Shown here: one piece after another, positions 33,956 to 42,351 of the stretch
Position numbering within the stretch: the first letter of the stretch is position 1
How the letters are laid out: each line of letters begins with the position of its first letter
The notes under the pieces: generated by a model
What the model was told of the DNA's origin: nothing
Seen by the model: only the letters and a program-made list of their open reading frames with translations
The model's database searches: none
Position numbers and translations under genes: made by a program
Source of the DNA: Chlorobiota bacterium
GTDB taxonomy: Bacteria; Bacteroidota; Ignavibacteria; OLB7
Length of the DNA: 64,000 nucleotides
Direction of reading: 5' to 3'
Assembly (NCBI GenBank): GCA_016710285.1
Contig: JADJXR010000001.1
Location: 620,001-684,000 of the forward strand

Positions 33956-35491
33956 TTACTTCACTTCCAGAGCAACCAGCCGGGTGGATCCGCCGCGAGT
34001 TTTCACTTGCATCAAGATCACATCCCCCTTGCTGGCATCGCTGACGATCCCCTCCAAATCCCCGGCGGTTTTTACCTGTTTGCGGTTTGCCGAGACGATC
34101 ACATCGCCGCTGCTGATCCCTTGCGTCATTGCTTCGCCGTACATCTCGGTGCTGGTGACCAGCACGCCGCTGCTAACGCCAAGCCGTTTTTTCATGGATC
34201 CATCAAGCGTCTGGACCTCCATCCCCAAGCCGCTCAGTTTCGCGCTTTCGCGGCTGTCGCTTGATTCATCGCGGTTTTCGCGGGTGTTGTTGCTGGCCGA
34301 TGCATCTTCCTCGGCATCCTCGGCGCGTGGTTTCAGCTTCACCCCTTTTTCGAAGGTGCTGCCGTCGCGGAAGATTTTCAGTTTCACCTCATCGCCGGCC
34401 CGTTTTTGGGCAAGCAGGTTTTGCAGGTGGTTCGGCGTTTTCACCGGAACGCCATCCACCGTTAGGATGACATCCCCTTGCCGCAATCCAGCATCGGCGG
34501 CAGAGGTTCCTGGCATGGTTTCTTGGATCAGAACTCCATCCTCGGCTCCCATTCCCAACGCTTTTTTCAGGCTTTGGCTAACCGGCTCAATCTTCACGCC
34601 GATGTAGCCACGGTTTACTTTCCCATCCTCAATCAAATCCTGGGCAACGGCACGCGCAAGGTTGATGGGGATTGCAAAGCCGTAGCCTTGATAATATCCC
34701 GTGCGCGAGGCGATTGCCGAGTTGATCCCCACCAACGCCCCGCGCAAATCGAACAATCCTCCGCCAGAATTCCCCGGATTGATTGCCGCATCTGTTTGGA
34801 TGAAATCTTCCACGCCGTAGCCACGTTCGTCGCGGTTCAAGTTCAGCTGCCCGCGGCCAAGTGCCGAGACGATCCCTTGCGTGACAGTGGAGTTCAGCCC
34901 CAGCGGGCTGCCGACGGCAATCACAAATTGGCCAACTTGAACTTCATCGCTGTTGGCCAGCGCGGCAACCGGAAGTCCGGTGGCATCAACTTTAATCACC
35001 GCAAGGTCGGTCAGTGGGTCGCGGCCCACCAGCTTTGCGTCCATTTTGCGCCCGTCGGAAAGCTCCACCTCAATCGTTCCCCGCTCTGCCGATTCAACAA
35101 CGTGGTTGTTCGTCAGGATATAGCCATCCGGCGTGATGATTACCCCGGACCCCGAACCCCGCTGCGGCGTGTTTGGCATTCTGAAATTGAACCCGCCCCA
35201 CGGTCCCCCCAGTATATCCTCCTCGTCTTCTTGATTTGATGTCTGTTCGCTGCGGGTGGTAACTTCGATGCTAACCACTTGCTGGGTGACGGCTTTGCTG
35301 ACGGCAACGAAAGCATCGTTCAATGCCTTCACTTCGTTCGATGGGACCACCGGCGGCGCATCGGCCCCCAGCTTGACATCGGGACCGGCCAGGCCGAACG
35401 GTATCTGGCGGAAATCGGTGGCGATCAAGGCCCCCACCACGACCGAGGCGGCCATCAGGCCACCCACAATGAACCCTTGTTTTCTGTTCAT
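33956..35491 (-). CDS. DegP/HtrA-type periplasmic serine protease
   Basis: Trypsin-like protease and chaperone of the cell envelope, 511 aa. An N-terminal signal or anchor (GFIVGGLMAASVVVGALIA) precedes the protease domain with His in NNHVV (about residue 130), Asp in DLAVIK (about 162) and Ser in NPGNSGGGLF (about 242). Two PDZ domains follow (NRGYIGVKIEPVS and the second ending GDVILMQV), with an acidic, Asn/Ser-rich linker between them. All catalytic residues are intact. The start at 35491 places the signal peptide first; a longer frame opens at 35560. Confidence 0.92.
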   Translation of the reverse strand: MNRKQGFIVGGLMAASVVVGALIATDFRQIPFGLAGPDVKLGADAPPVVPSNEVKALNDAFVAVSKAVTQQVVSIEVTTRSEQTSNQEDEEDILGGPWGGFNFRMPNTPQRGSGSGVIITPDGYILTNNHVVESAERGTIEVELSDGRKMDAKLVGRDPLTDLAVIKVDATGLPVAALANSDEVQVGQFVIAVGSPLGLNSTVTQGIVSALGRGQLNLNRDERGYGVEDFIQTDAAINPGNSGGGLFDLRGALVGINSAIASRTGYYQGYGFAIPINLARAVAQDLIEDGKVNRGYIGVKIEPVSQSLKKALGMGAEDGVLIQETMPGTSAADAGLRQGDVILTVDGVPVKTPNHLQNLLAQKRAGDEVKLKIFRDGSTFEKGVKLKPRAEDAEEDASASNNTRENRDESSDSRESAKLSGLGMEVQTLDGSMKKRLGVSSGVLVTSTEMYGEAMTQGISSGDVIVSANRKQVKTAGDLEGIVSDASKGDVILMQVKTRGGSTRLVALEVK

Positions 35492-35594
35492 CGCTGTGTT
35501 CTCCTTCCTTGCAAAAAAAAGATCGTTAGGCTGAGTTGTTGTGCGTTGCTCTCGGTTCAAGATCGAGCTGTCAACGTGGTAGAAATTGGTTCGG

Positions 35595-36401
35595 CTACGC
35601 GCTCCGTCCTAATTCGATTTCGGTTGTTGTTGCCCCCTGGGCTGCCAAGATTTTCCCGGCAACTGGGCTTACTCGCAGCCGCCGCATCCCCTCAACATGA
35701 AACTTGATGAAGGAGGACAAGGCATCGTAGAGTTCCGTTGCCGCAGCCGTGCTGGCCACGATCGTGTTCAAATGCTCGGGCTGTGCGTTCAGCACCTGGC
35801 GCAGCAGCGTCCATGAGGGCGTTGGCAATGGGCGATAGCTTGCTGCCTCGGTATGCTCGGCACAAAGGGGCGCGCCCATCGAGATGCTGTACGGGACGCT
35901 TTCCTCGCGCACGGAAACTTGTTCATCGCACACGCCGCACTCGTCGGTCCGCAAGGCGTACCCCAACTCGTTAGCCAGACGCGCCATAAACCACAACGTC
36001 ACGGCTGGCGGCTGAACGTCGGGTTGGTCCAGCCCTTGCAGCGCGGCAACAAGGCAATCGAACAGCTGTTGGTGCGCGCCGTCGTCATGCAGGCAGGCGT
36101 TGACCAGCTCAAGGATTGTTAGCCCGGCGGTCATCCGCTCCAGCGTGCTTCCCAGCCGTGGGAATCGTGCGATTGTTTCGGCGGAGGAAAGGGTCTGAAG
36201 GTCGCGGCCTTCCTTCCAATAAAATATCAACCGCAGATAGCCCATCGGCTGCAGCACCGATGCATACTTGCTTTTTGGGCGGAAAGCCCCACGCGCAAGG
36301 ACCGTAAGTTTCCCACGGTCGCGCGTGAAGCAGGTGACAATTAAGCTGGTTTCGCTGAAACGCCGGGTGTGCAGCACCACGGCCTCGGTGTTCAGGATCA
36401 C
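35595..36401 (-). CDS. recO: DNA repair protein RecO
   Basis: RecFOR-pathway mediator that helps load RecA onto SSB-coated DNA. The 268 aa product starts with the OB-fold motif ILNTEAVVLHTRRFSETSLI and RGKLTVLARGAF, followed by the helical domain. A zinc-binding segment is visible (CGVCDEQVSV...APLCAEH), in which Cys residues replace the usual set. GTG is the start and overlaps the TGA of a small upstream frame by 4 bases (GTGA). Length is normal. Confidence 0.9.
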   Translation of the reverse strand: MILNTEAVVLHTRRFSETSLIVTCFTRDRGKLTVLARGAFRPKSKYASVLQPMGYLRLIFYWKEGRDLQTLSSAETIARFPRLGSTLERMTAGLTILELVNACLHDDGAHQQLFDCLVAALQGLDQPDVQPPAVTLWFMARLANELGYALRTDECGVCDEQVSVREESVPYSISMGAPLCAEHTEAASYRPLPTPSWTLLRQVLNAQPEHLNTIVASTAAATELYDALSSFIKFHVEGMRRLRVSPVAGKILAAQGATTTEIELGRSA

Positions 36402-36526
36402 GAGCGGCGGCTCCGGCCAGCAGTGGTGTTCCGCACGCGCACACGAACGGCGCGGGGGGATTGTTGCAAGCGCAACCCGGCCACAATCGCGACGGTTACG
36501 ACGGCAATGCCAAGTATCAGTTCCAT
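36398..36526 (-). CDS. Possible 42-aa membrane microprotein coupled to recO
   Basis: A short frame encodes a hydrophobic helix (MELILGIAVVTVAIVAGLRL) followed by an Arg-rich tail, which is the plan of a small inner-membrane protein. Its TGA overlaps the GTG of recO by 4 bases, and TTGAGG lies just upstream of its ATG. No homologue is known to me, and the frame could be a leader that couples translation to recO rather than a functional peptide. Confidence 0.35.
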   Translation of the reverse strand: MELILGIAVVTVAIVAGLRLQQSPRAVRVRVRNTTAGRSRRS

Positions 36527-36597
36527 AGCCTCAAGCAAAAAAGATGTGAGCGAAGTTTTCCGGGCCAGGGGAAGGACGTACCATATTCCGGCGTAGT

Positions 36598-37086
36598 TTA
36601 CCCCCGTTGCTGCCGCCTTCGGAAGAGCATTCCATCGGCCAGAAGGTGGCTGAAATATCCAACCACCGCGCCCAGATAGTAGGGCAATCCATCGGCCACG
36701 GGTTGGCGGGCGAAGTACATTGGCCCCAGCAAAATTGGGGAAGGGACCACCAACATTGCCCACACGGTATGGGTCCACCCACGGTGGCGGCTTAGGATTG
36801 GGATCAGCGCAAGGAACCCCAGCAGCGCGGCCTCCTTCCACATCCCAAAACAGAGCAAGCCAAGATCAAGCAGAAAGAAAAGCCGGTAAAACAGCATCTG
36901 CCCTTTGCTCTTGATGTCAATGTCCGGGAACAGCGCGAAGACCACCGCCAGCCAAACAATCACCACCCCTTGAACCACTTTTTCCGACAGTGGCAACGCC
37001 GCCGCCAGCGTGGTGAAACTTAGCCCCGCAACCAGCATCGCGCCGAACAGCACGGCAATCGAAATATGTCCTTTGTAGCCTGGCAT
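36598..37086 (-). CDS. DUF457/YdjM-like membrane-bound metal-dependent hydrolase
   Basis: The 162 aa membrane protein has about four helices. The family's metal-binding motifs are visible: YKGHISIA near the start, FPDIDIKSKGQ at about residues 53-63, the HRGWTHTVWA segment near 101-110, and FSHLLADG near the C-terminus. These His/Asp residues match the LexA-regulated/YdjM group, which is related to membrane phospholipase C-like hydrolases. The exact reaction is unknown. It is divergent from the recombinase gene at 37205. Confidence 0.85.
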   Translation of the reverse strand: MPGYKGHISIAVLFGAMLVAGLSFTTLAAALPLSEKVVQGVVIVWLAVVFALFPDIDIKSKGQMLFYRLFFLLDLGLLCFGMWKEAALLGFLALIPILSRHRGWTHTVWAMLVVPSPILLGPMYFARQPVADGLPYYLGAVVGYFSHLLADGMLFRRRQQRG

Positions 37087-37204
37087 TCTGGCGCGAAGAT
37101 AGCACGCTGGGGGATCGGATAACGCAGAAAAATGATAACATTGCGCCGGTCATCTCACACACGCACACGCAATTCCCCCAAAGAGCAACAACCGTTCAAC
37201 AGCA

Positions 37205-38203
37205 ATGATTGAAGAAACCATAGAACCGGTCCAGCTTACGTTGAAGGAACTGGTGGACCACTACGAAGGATTTCTGAAAGAGTGCGAGCGGAAAAGCCCC
37301 GAGACACGCGGGACCTACCAGCGCGCTTTGCGGGATTTTATCAAGTGGTTCCCGGTGGATAAAAAATTCCGATTCCGCGTGCGCGATGTGGAGCGGTACA
37401 AACGCTACTTGGTGGAGCGGAAGAAGCTGCAGAACGTCTCGGTGGCAACCTACATGACCGCGCTCCGCCGATTCTGCCAGTATCTAATTGATGTTGGCGT
37501 GCTGGCCAACAACCCCGCAAAACGGGTGGTGGGGGGCCGCCGCCCCTCGAAACACTCGCGCACGTTCCTTACCGGCAAGGAGTTGGAGGTGCTGCTGAAA
37601 AGCGTGGATCGCAGCAACCTGCAAGGGATGCGCGATTACGTCATCATCCAGATGATGGTGGGGTGCGCCCTAAGCGAACACGAATGTTTGCACGCCGACG
37701 TTGGCGACATCAAGCCCAGGGCTTCCGGCGATTATTACATCAGCGTGCAGGGGAAGGGGCGAACCGTAAAAGATGAAACCGTCACCGTGCCGCCCGATGT
37801 TCACGAAGCCGTTGAGGAGTACCTGCGCCGCCGCTACCCCGATGGCGTTCGCCAGGAAGATGCGCCGCTGTTTGCCAGCATGAGCAACCGCACGCAAGGC
37901 CACCGCATGACCTCGCGCGGGATTCGCGAAGCCGTTAGCCGGTGGCTGAAATCCAGCGGAGTGAAACGGGACCGCGACCACCGGCTTACCCCCTTCTCCC
38001 TTCGCCACACCGCAGGGCTGATGATGGTGGAGAAAGGAGCCACCATCGAAGAAGTGATGCGCCGAATGCGGATTGAATGGAGGCCAACGGCCCAACTCTA
38101 TTTCAAGCTGCACGGGCGGTTGGAAGCCGCCACAGCATCGGGTAGCAAGGCAGCGGGCATTGCCATTGATGAGGCTGGAATGGTAATCGTGGAGGAAGGA
38201 TGA
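37205..38203 (+). CDS. Tyrosine recombinase-like protein with altered active site
   Basis: The 332 aa protein has the two-domain plan of XerC/D-type integrases: an N-terminal SAM-like core-binding domain (LKELVDHYEGFLKECERKSP, about 11-100) and a catalytic domain (about 118-290). Box II is present (TPFSLRHTAGLMMVEKGA), as are a beta-hairpin Lys (VQGKGRTVKDE) and the Tyr (TAQLYFK). The box I arginine is missing: the expected GLRxSE reads GCALSEHE, so Arg is Ala. The usual LGH motif before Tyr is also absent (RRMRIEWRP). It may be a non-catalytic DNA-binding relative. Its stop overlaps the next start by 4 bases, linking it to CorA. Confidence 0.82.
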   Translation: MIEETIEPVQLTLKELVDHYEGFLKECERKSPETRGTYQRALRDFIKWFPVDKKFRFRVRDVERYKRYLVERKKLQNVSVATYMTALRRFCQYLIDVGVLANNPAKRVVGGRRPSKHSRTFLTGKELEVLLKSVDRSNLQGMRDYVIIQMMVGCALSEHECLHADVGDIKPRASGDYYISVQGKGRTVKDETVTVPPDVHEAVEEYLRRRYPDGVRQEDAPLFASMSNRTQGHRMTSRGIREAVSRWLKSSGVKRDRDHRLTPFSLRHTAGLMMVEKGATIEEVMRRMRIEWRPTAQLYFKLHGRLEAATASGSKAAGIAIDEAGMVIVEEG

Positions 38204-39294
38204 TTCACGTTATTGTTAGCACCAACGCCCAGCCGATGCGCCGCGCAGGCGTTGAGGAAATCCCAGAGTTGTTGAAATCGGCAGATCCCTCCCTTGTCCT
38301 TTGGGTTGACCTGGAAAACCCAACCACCCAGCAGGAGATGGAGATTCTTGAGCACGTGTTCCACTTCCATCCACTTGCAATCCAAGATTGCCGCCACCAG
38401 CGCGAAAGCCAGCGGGATGAGGACCACCTGCCAAAAGTGGAAGATTACGAGCACTACCTGTTCTGCATCATCAACCCGATTACGAATCTGGACGCAGCGA
38501 AACGGAACGGGCAGCGCGGCCAGCACGCAAGCTCCGAGGCGAACTCACACCAGAACCAGGAGCCGCAACCACCCCGCCGGAAGATTTCCAGCAGTGGCCA
38601 CAACATCCACACCGGGCAGTTGAATGCCTTCCTGGGGGAACGCTACATCGTCACCCACCACTACGAGGCGGCCCCTTCGATCGAGCGTGCAATCGGCCAC
38701 TGCGAGCGGAACCCTGGCTCGATAAAACGTGGACCCGATTACCTGTACCACATCATCCTGCACGACATCGTTGACCAGTACGCCATGACGCTCGACCAGT
38801 TCGACGCAGAGATGGATCGGCTGGAGACGGAGGTCTTCCACAGCAGTTCACGCCGGACCCTTGCCCATATCTTGGCGATGAAGCGGCGGCTGTTTCAGCT
38901 GCGCCGAATCACCAGCTACCAGCGCGAAATGGTCAGCCGCTTGGCGCGTGGGGAATTTGACCTTATCGCCGATGTTGAAATCGCTTACTACCGGAATGTG
39001 TACGACCATCTTGTCCGCGCCAGCGAGCTTGCCGAATCCTACCGTGACGTGGTGACAGGGCTGCTGGACGGCTACCTTTCGATGAACGCCAACCGGATGA
39101 ACGAGATCATGAAAGTCCTCACCTTGTTCTCCACCTTCTTCCTTCCGCTCACGTTCATCGCTGGGGTCTATGGCATGAATTTCCATTTTATGCCGGAGCT
39201 GGAATGGAAGTACGGCTACCTGTTCGCCTGGGGGGTGATGGCCGCAACCGCCGTGGGGATGTTCTTTTACTTCCGCCGCAAGCGATGGCTGTAA
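38200..39294 (+). CDS. CorA-family divalent cation transporter
   Basis: The 364 aa transporter for Mg2+ or related ions should form a pentamer in the inner membrane. A large cytoplasmic N-terminal domain with a charged insertion (about 90-130, rich in Gln/Arg/Pro) leads to a long helix. Two C-terminal helices (LTLFSTFFLPLTFIAGVYG and the last one) flank the hallmark YGMNF selectivity loop. It starts within the stop codon of the recombinase gene (ATGA), so the two are translated together. Nothing in the family explains that pairing. Confidence 0.9.
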   Translation: MIHVIVSTNAQPMRRAGVEEIPELLKSADPSLVLWVDLENPTTQQEMEILEHVFHFHPLAIQDCRHQRESQRDEDHLPKVEDYEHYLFCIINPITNLDAAKRNGQRGQHASSEANSHQNQEPQPPRRKISSSGHNIHTGQLNAFLGERYIVTHHYEAAPSIERAIGHCERNPGSIKRGPDYLYHIILHDIVDQYAMTLDQFDAEMDRLETEVFHSSSRRTLAHILAMKRRLFQLRRITSYQREMVSRLARGEFDLIADVEIAYYRNVYDHLVRASELAESYRDVVTGLLDGYLSMNANRMNEIMKVLTLFSTFFLPLTFIAGVYGMNFHFMPELEWKYGYLFAWGVMAATAVGMFFYFRRKRWL

Positions 39295-39314
39295 GGCTGC
39301 TGCGTTGTACTTTC

Positions 39315-39354
39315 GCGGCACGCAGCGGCGCGGCACGCAGCGGCGCGGCACGCA
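39315..39354 (+). repeat. Short GC-rich tandem repeat
   Basis: Two full copies and one partial copy of the 15-base unit gcggcacgcagcggc lie between the CorA stop and the next gene. The array is too short to assign a function. Confidence 0.8.
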
Positions 39355-39446
39355 ATAATTCCGCAACGTTTCTTTTGGCATTCCGCACTTGGCACTGGAC
39401 CTTTCAACAATACCTTCCATAACACCATTCAGGAGTTTACACAGGC

Positions 39447-40475
39447 ATGAAAAAACTCACAGCATTTCTCCTTCCTCCCGTTGTTCTGGCCGCGCTGGTT
39501 GCCGGCTGCGGCGGGGCGGAAGAACCGAAGCCGGAAGTGAAAAACTACACCGAGTACAACGACCCCATCTTGAAGTTTGGGGTGAAGTATCCCGAAGGCT
39601 GGACCCAAACCGCGCAGCAAGGGGTGACCGCCGCATTCTACAGTGGGAAAAATCTGTACGATGCCTTCACCACCTTTAACCCGGAGAACGAGCGGGGCGC
39701 GAAGATCGTTGTGGGCGCGCTACCCGGCGGGCAAACGGCAATGGATGCCAACATCAAGGAGTTCGCAGGGCAGTTCGATGCCGGCGTGGTGAAGGGTCCC
39801 GAGGATGCCAACCTGAACGGCATGGCCGCAAAAAAACTGAGCTACAGCTTCGATGCCGGCAACACCAAGTACACCAGCGAACGTTTCTACGTGATGGAAG
39901 GCGACGTTGTCAGCTTCATTGAGGCCGGGGTGATTGGAACGTGGGAAAACTACAAACCAATCTTCGATCAAGTCTTTGCCAGCTTCAAGCCAGGGAAGAT
40001 GGAGGCCGCCGCCCCCACCCCCGCACCAGGCGACACCACTGGCGGGGCCGTCCGCGATTCCATCGTCACGGATCCTCCGTCGGCGGAGATGAAATCTTTC
40101 AGCGGCGCGGGGTACAGCATCAGCTATCCGGCGAACTTCAAAGTGGTCAGCGCGGGGAATGGGAAGCAGTTCATCGGGACCCGCGTTGACAGCTACGTGA
40201 TGGTGGACCAGATTGATCCCAAAGGAATGACCTTGGAGCAATCCGTGGATCAGCTGAAGAAAAGCTACGGCGGGCGTGCACCGTCGGCGGCAAACGTTGG
40301 CGGGCAGAAGGGCTACGTGTTCAATTACAGCGGCGGGAAGGATGTCGCCAGCCGTGCCTACTTCGCCATGTCGGGGGGGAAGATCATCCGCGTCACCATG
40401 AACTGGTATCGCCCGCAGCAGGACCTGTACGGCCCAGCGTTCGACAAAATGATGGGGAGCCTCTCCATCAGATAA
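39447..40475 (+). CDS. Lipoprotein with two PsbP-like domains
   Basis: The 342 aa product has a signal peptide and lipobox LVAGC (Cys21). Two domains of similar plan follow. The first (about 35-180) begins with ILKFGVKYPEGWTQ and ends ENYKPIFDQVFASFKP. The second (about 210-342) begins with GYSISYPANFKV and ends GPAFDKMMGSLSIR. Both match the PsbP/DUF1795-like beta-alpha-beta sandwich that often binds small ligands or cations in secreted proteins. A Pro/Thr linker separates them, so internal duplication is likely. A hairpin terminator lies at 40507. Confidence 0.75.
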   Translation: MKKLTAFLLPPVVLAALVAGCGGAEEPKPEVKNYTEYNDPILKFGVKYPEGWTQTAQQGVTAAFYSGKNLYDAFTTFNPENERGAKIVVGALPGGQTAMDANIKEFAGQFDAGVVKGPEDANLNGMAAKKLSYSFDAGNTKYTSERFYVMEGDVVSFIEAGVIGTWENYKPIFDQVFASFKPGKMEAAAPTPAPGDTTGGAVRDSIVTDPPSAEMKSFSGAGYSISYPANFKVVSAGNGKQFIGTRVDSYVMVDQIDPKGMTLEQSVDQLKKSYGGRAPSAANVGGQKGYVFNYSGGKDVASRAYFAMSGGKIIRVTMNWYRPQQDLYGPAFDKMMGSLSIR

Positions 40476-40506
40476 CCGCAAGGCTTGCGCCGGAACAATC
40501 ACGCAA

Positions 40507-40542
40507 AAAGGGGTGTGGGAAGAATCGTTCCCGCACCCCTTT
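40507..40542. terminator. Bidirectional terminator between lipoprotein and DEDDh-GIY-YIG genes
   Basis: A 15-base stem (40507-40521 with 40528-40542) holds one G-T pair and is flanked by A-rich and T-rich tracts on both sides. Flanking genes converge on it. Confidence 0.8.
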
Positions 40543-40594
40543 CTTTTGCCTTTGTTGTTGCTTGTTTTTCTGTGACGGCAGCGTGTGGTTGTGG

Positions 40595-42265
40595 TTATCG
40601 GATTGCCGCAAGTTTCTGCAGAACATCGTCGGCCCCTTCCCCCTCGGCAATCCTGATGAACGCGCCGGACTCCCGTTGCTGGAACAGGTAGCTTGCCACA
40701 ATCCTCACCTCCTCAATCTCAATCCGCCCAAGTTGCAGCGGGATTGGCTCGGCGGCAAAGTAAAGCCGTGATAGTTGCTTCCGCAATGCCGCTTCCGGCA
40801 GGCGATTGCCAACCAGCACCCGCCCGGCCAACCTTCCGTGGCGAATAAAAAACAGATGCTGCTTCCCGGATTCCTCCGCCGGAAGCAGTGCCAGCATATT
40901 GTTGGCGTTGATGCTGTCGGCCACGCGTTCGCCACTGCTGAAGATCCGTTGGAACTCGGCTAATCGGTCGCGCAGCAATGCCGCTTCCTCGAACTTCAGC
41001 TCCTGGGCACTCTGCTCCATCGCTTGCTCCATTCGCCGAAGAATCCCGTTCTCCGCTCCGGAAAGGAACTGCCGCACCCGCTCAACCTCGTGCAAATACT
41101 GCTGCTGGGTTTGGCGCAGGGCGCACGGCGCGCCACAGCGTGCAATCTGGTGGTAGAAACAGGGGCGGACCGCCGTGTTTGGCGTTGGCATTTCGTCGCA
41201 CAGCCGCAGCCGAAACAGCCGGGTGATGGTGTCCATCACTGCCTCGGCAGATTCGCGGTTGCGGAACGGGCCGAAGTACTCGGCCCCGTCGGCGTGCATC
41301 GCCGTGGCAAGCTCAACGCGGGGGAAGGCTTCGGCGCGGTCAATCCGAAGGAAGGCGTGGCGGCGGAACCGTTTCAGCGCGGTGTTGTACGGGGGAAGCT
41401 CCTCCTTTATCAGCCGTGCCTCAAGCAGCAAGGCCTCAAGCTCGCTTCCGGTTTGGCGTGCCTCAATGCCCCGCACCCGCTTCACCATCTCCTGAATTTT
41501 CTTGGTGTGTTCGGCACTTGGCCGGAAGTAGCTTCCAACACGCTCGCGCAGATTTTTTGCCTTGCCGATGTAGAGTATCTCACCGCTCCGGTCCAGCATC
41601 CGATAGACCCCGGGAAGTGCCGGAAGTGCGGCAATCGAAGGCTCCAATCCACCAAAATGCCGAGGCTGCTCGCGGAACGCCCCGATGGTCCGCCGCTGGA
41701 ACGCCAATGCCTCCTCAATCGTCTCGCATCCATGCTCTTCTTGCAGGATGTCCAGAAGCTCGGCAAGCAATCGTGCGGTGGCTTCGGCATCCCCCAGGGC
41801 GGTGTGGCGGCCGCGAATTTTTATCCCGAAATATCCGGCAAGATTCCCAAGCGAATATCCCTTCCGTTTGGGAAGCAATCGCTTGGCAAGGCGCATGGTG
41901 CAAAGCGGGGTAACGGCCAGCGGCGGAAGCGCGTGGCGGCGGAACGCAGCTTGCAGGAAGTTGTAGTCGAACTGGGCGTTATGGGCCACAAAGGCCGCGC
42001 CAGAAGGGAACCAAGAACGGATTTCCGGGAACGCCAGCTCACCTTTTGGCGCGGCAAGCACCATGGCGTTGGTGATGCCGGTCATCTGCTGGATGTTCTG
42101 GGGGATGAACTGCTCGGGGTTGACAAGGGTTCGGCGGCGTTCGGTAAGCTCGCCATCCAGCAGCCCAACGCACGCCACCTCGGTGATCCGGTTCCGCTCG
42201 GGCGACAGTCCGGTCGTCTCGATGTCGGTCACGATGCACTGCGTGTGCGAAAGCAGTTGCTGCAT
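40595..42265 (-). CDS. DEDDh exonuclease fused to UvrC-like GIY-YIG nuclease domain
   Basis: The 556 aa DNA repair-type protein carries an N-terminal Pol III epsilon-like 3'-5' exonuclease with all DEDDh residues (IVTDIETTGL, AHNAQFDYNFL, HTALGDAEATARL; about 10-170). It continues with a GIY-YIG endonuclease domain as in UvrC/Cho (LPGVYRMLDRSGEILYIGKA, about 215-300) and a Cys-bearing segment with a UVR-like helix pair. The fusion is known from other bacteria and resembles a one-piece incision plus trimming enzyme. The ATG at 42265 is preferred; a frame extending to 42334 uses TTG and adds an unconvincing tail. Confidence 0.87.
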   Translation of the reverse strand: MQQLLSHTQCIVTDIETTGLSPERNRITEVACVGLLDGELTERRRTLVNPEQFIPQNIQQMTGITNAMVLAAPKGELAFPEIRSWFPSGAAFVAHNAQFDYNFLQAAFRRHALPPLAVTPLCTMRLAKRLLPKRKGYSLGNLAGYFGIKIRGRHTALGDAEATARLLAELLDILQEEHGCETIEEALAFQRRTIGAFREQPRHFGGLEPSIAALPALPGVYRMLDRSGEILYIGKAKNLRERVGSYFRPSAEHTKKIQEMVKRVRGIEARQTGSELEALLLEARLIKEELPPYNTALKRFRRHAFLRIDRAEAFPRVELATAMHADGAEYFGPFRNRESAEAVMDTITRLFRLRLCDEMPTPNTAVRPCFYHQIARCGAPCALRQTQQQYLHEVERVRQFLSGAENGILRRMEQAMEQSAQELKFEEAALLRDRLAEFQRIFSSGERVADSINANNMLALLPAEESGKQHLFFIRHGRLAGRVLVGNRLPEAALRKQLSRLYFAAEPIPLQLGRIEIEEVRIVASYLFQQRESGAFIRIAEGEGADDVLQKLAAIR

Positions 42266-42324
42266 GGTTGTTCGGATGCTTTCAATATCATTGCGTTTTG
42301 GCCAAACATACGGTTCCTTCCCAT

Positions 42325-42350
42325 AGCTATCCAACCAGAGCTATCCAACC
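42325..42350. repeat. 12-base direct repeat upstream of hemD
   Basis: The unit agctatccaacc occurs at 42325-42336 and 42339-42350, two bases apart, ending beside the hemD start codon in a divergent gap. It could be a regulator-binding site or chance slippage. Confidence 0.5.
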
Positions 42351-42351
42351 A

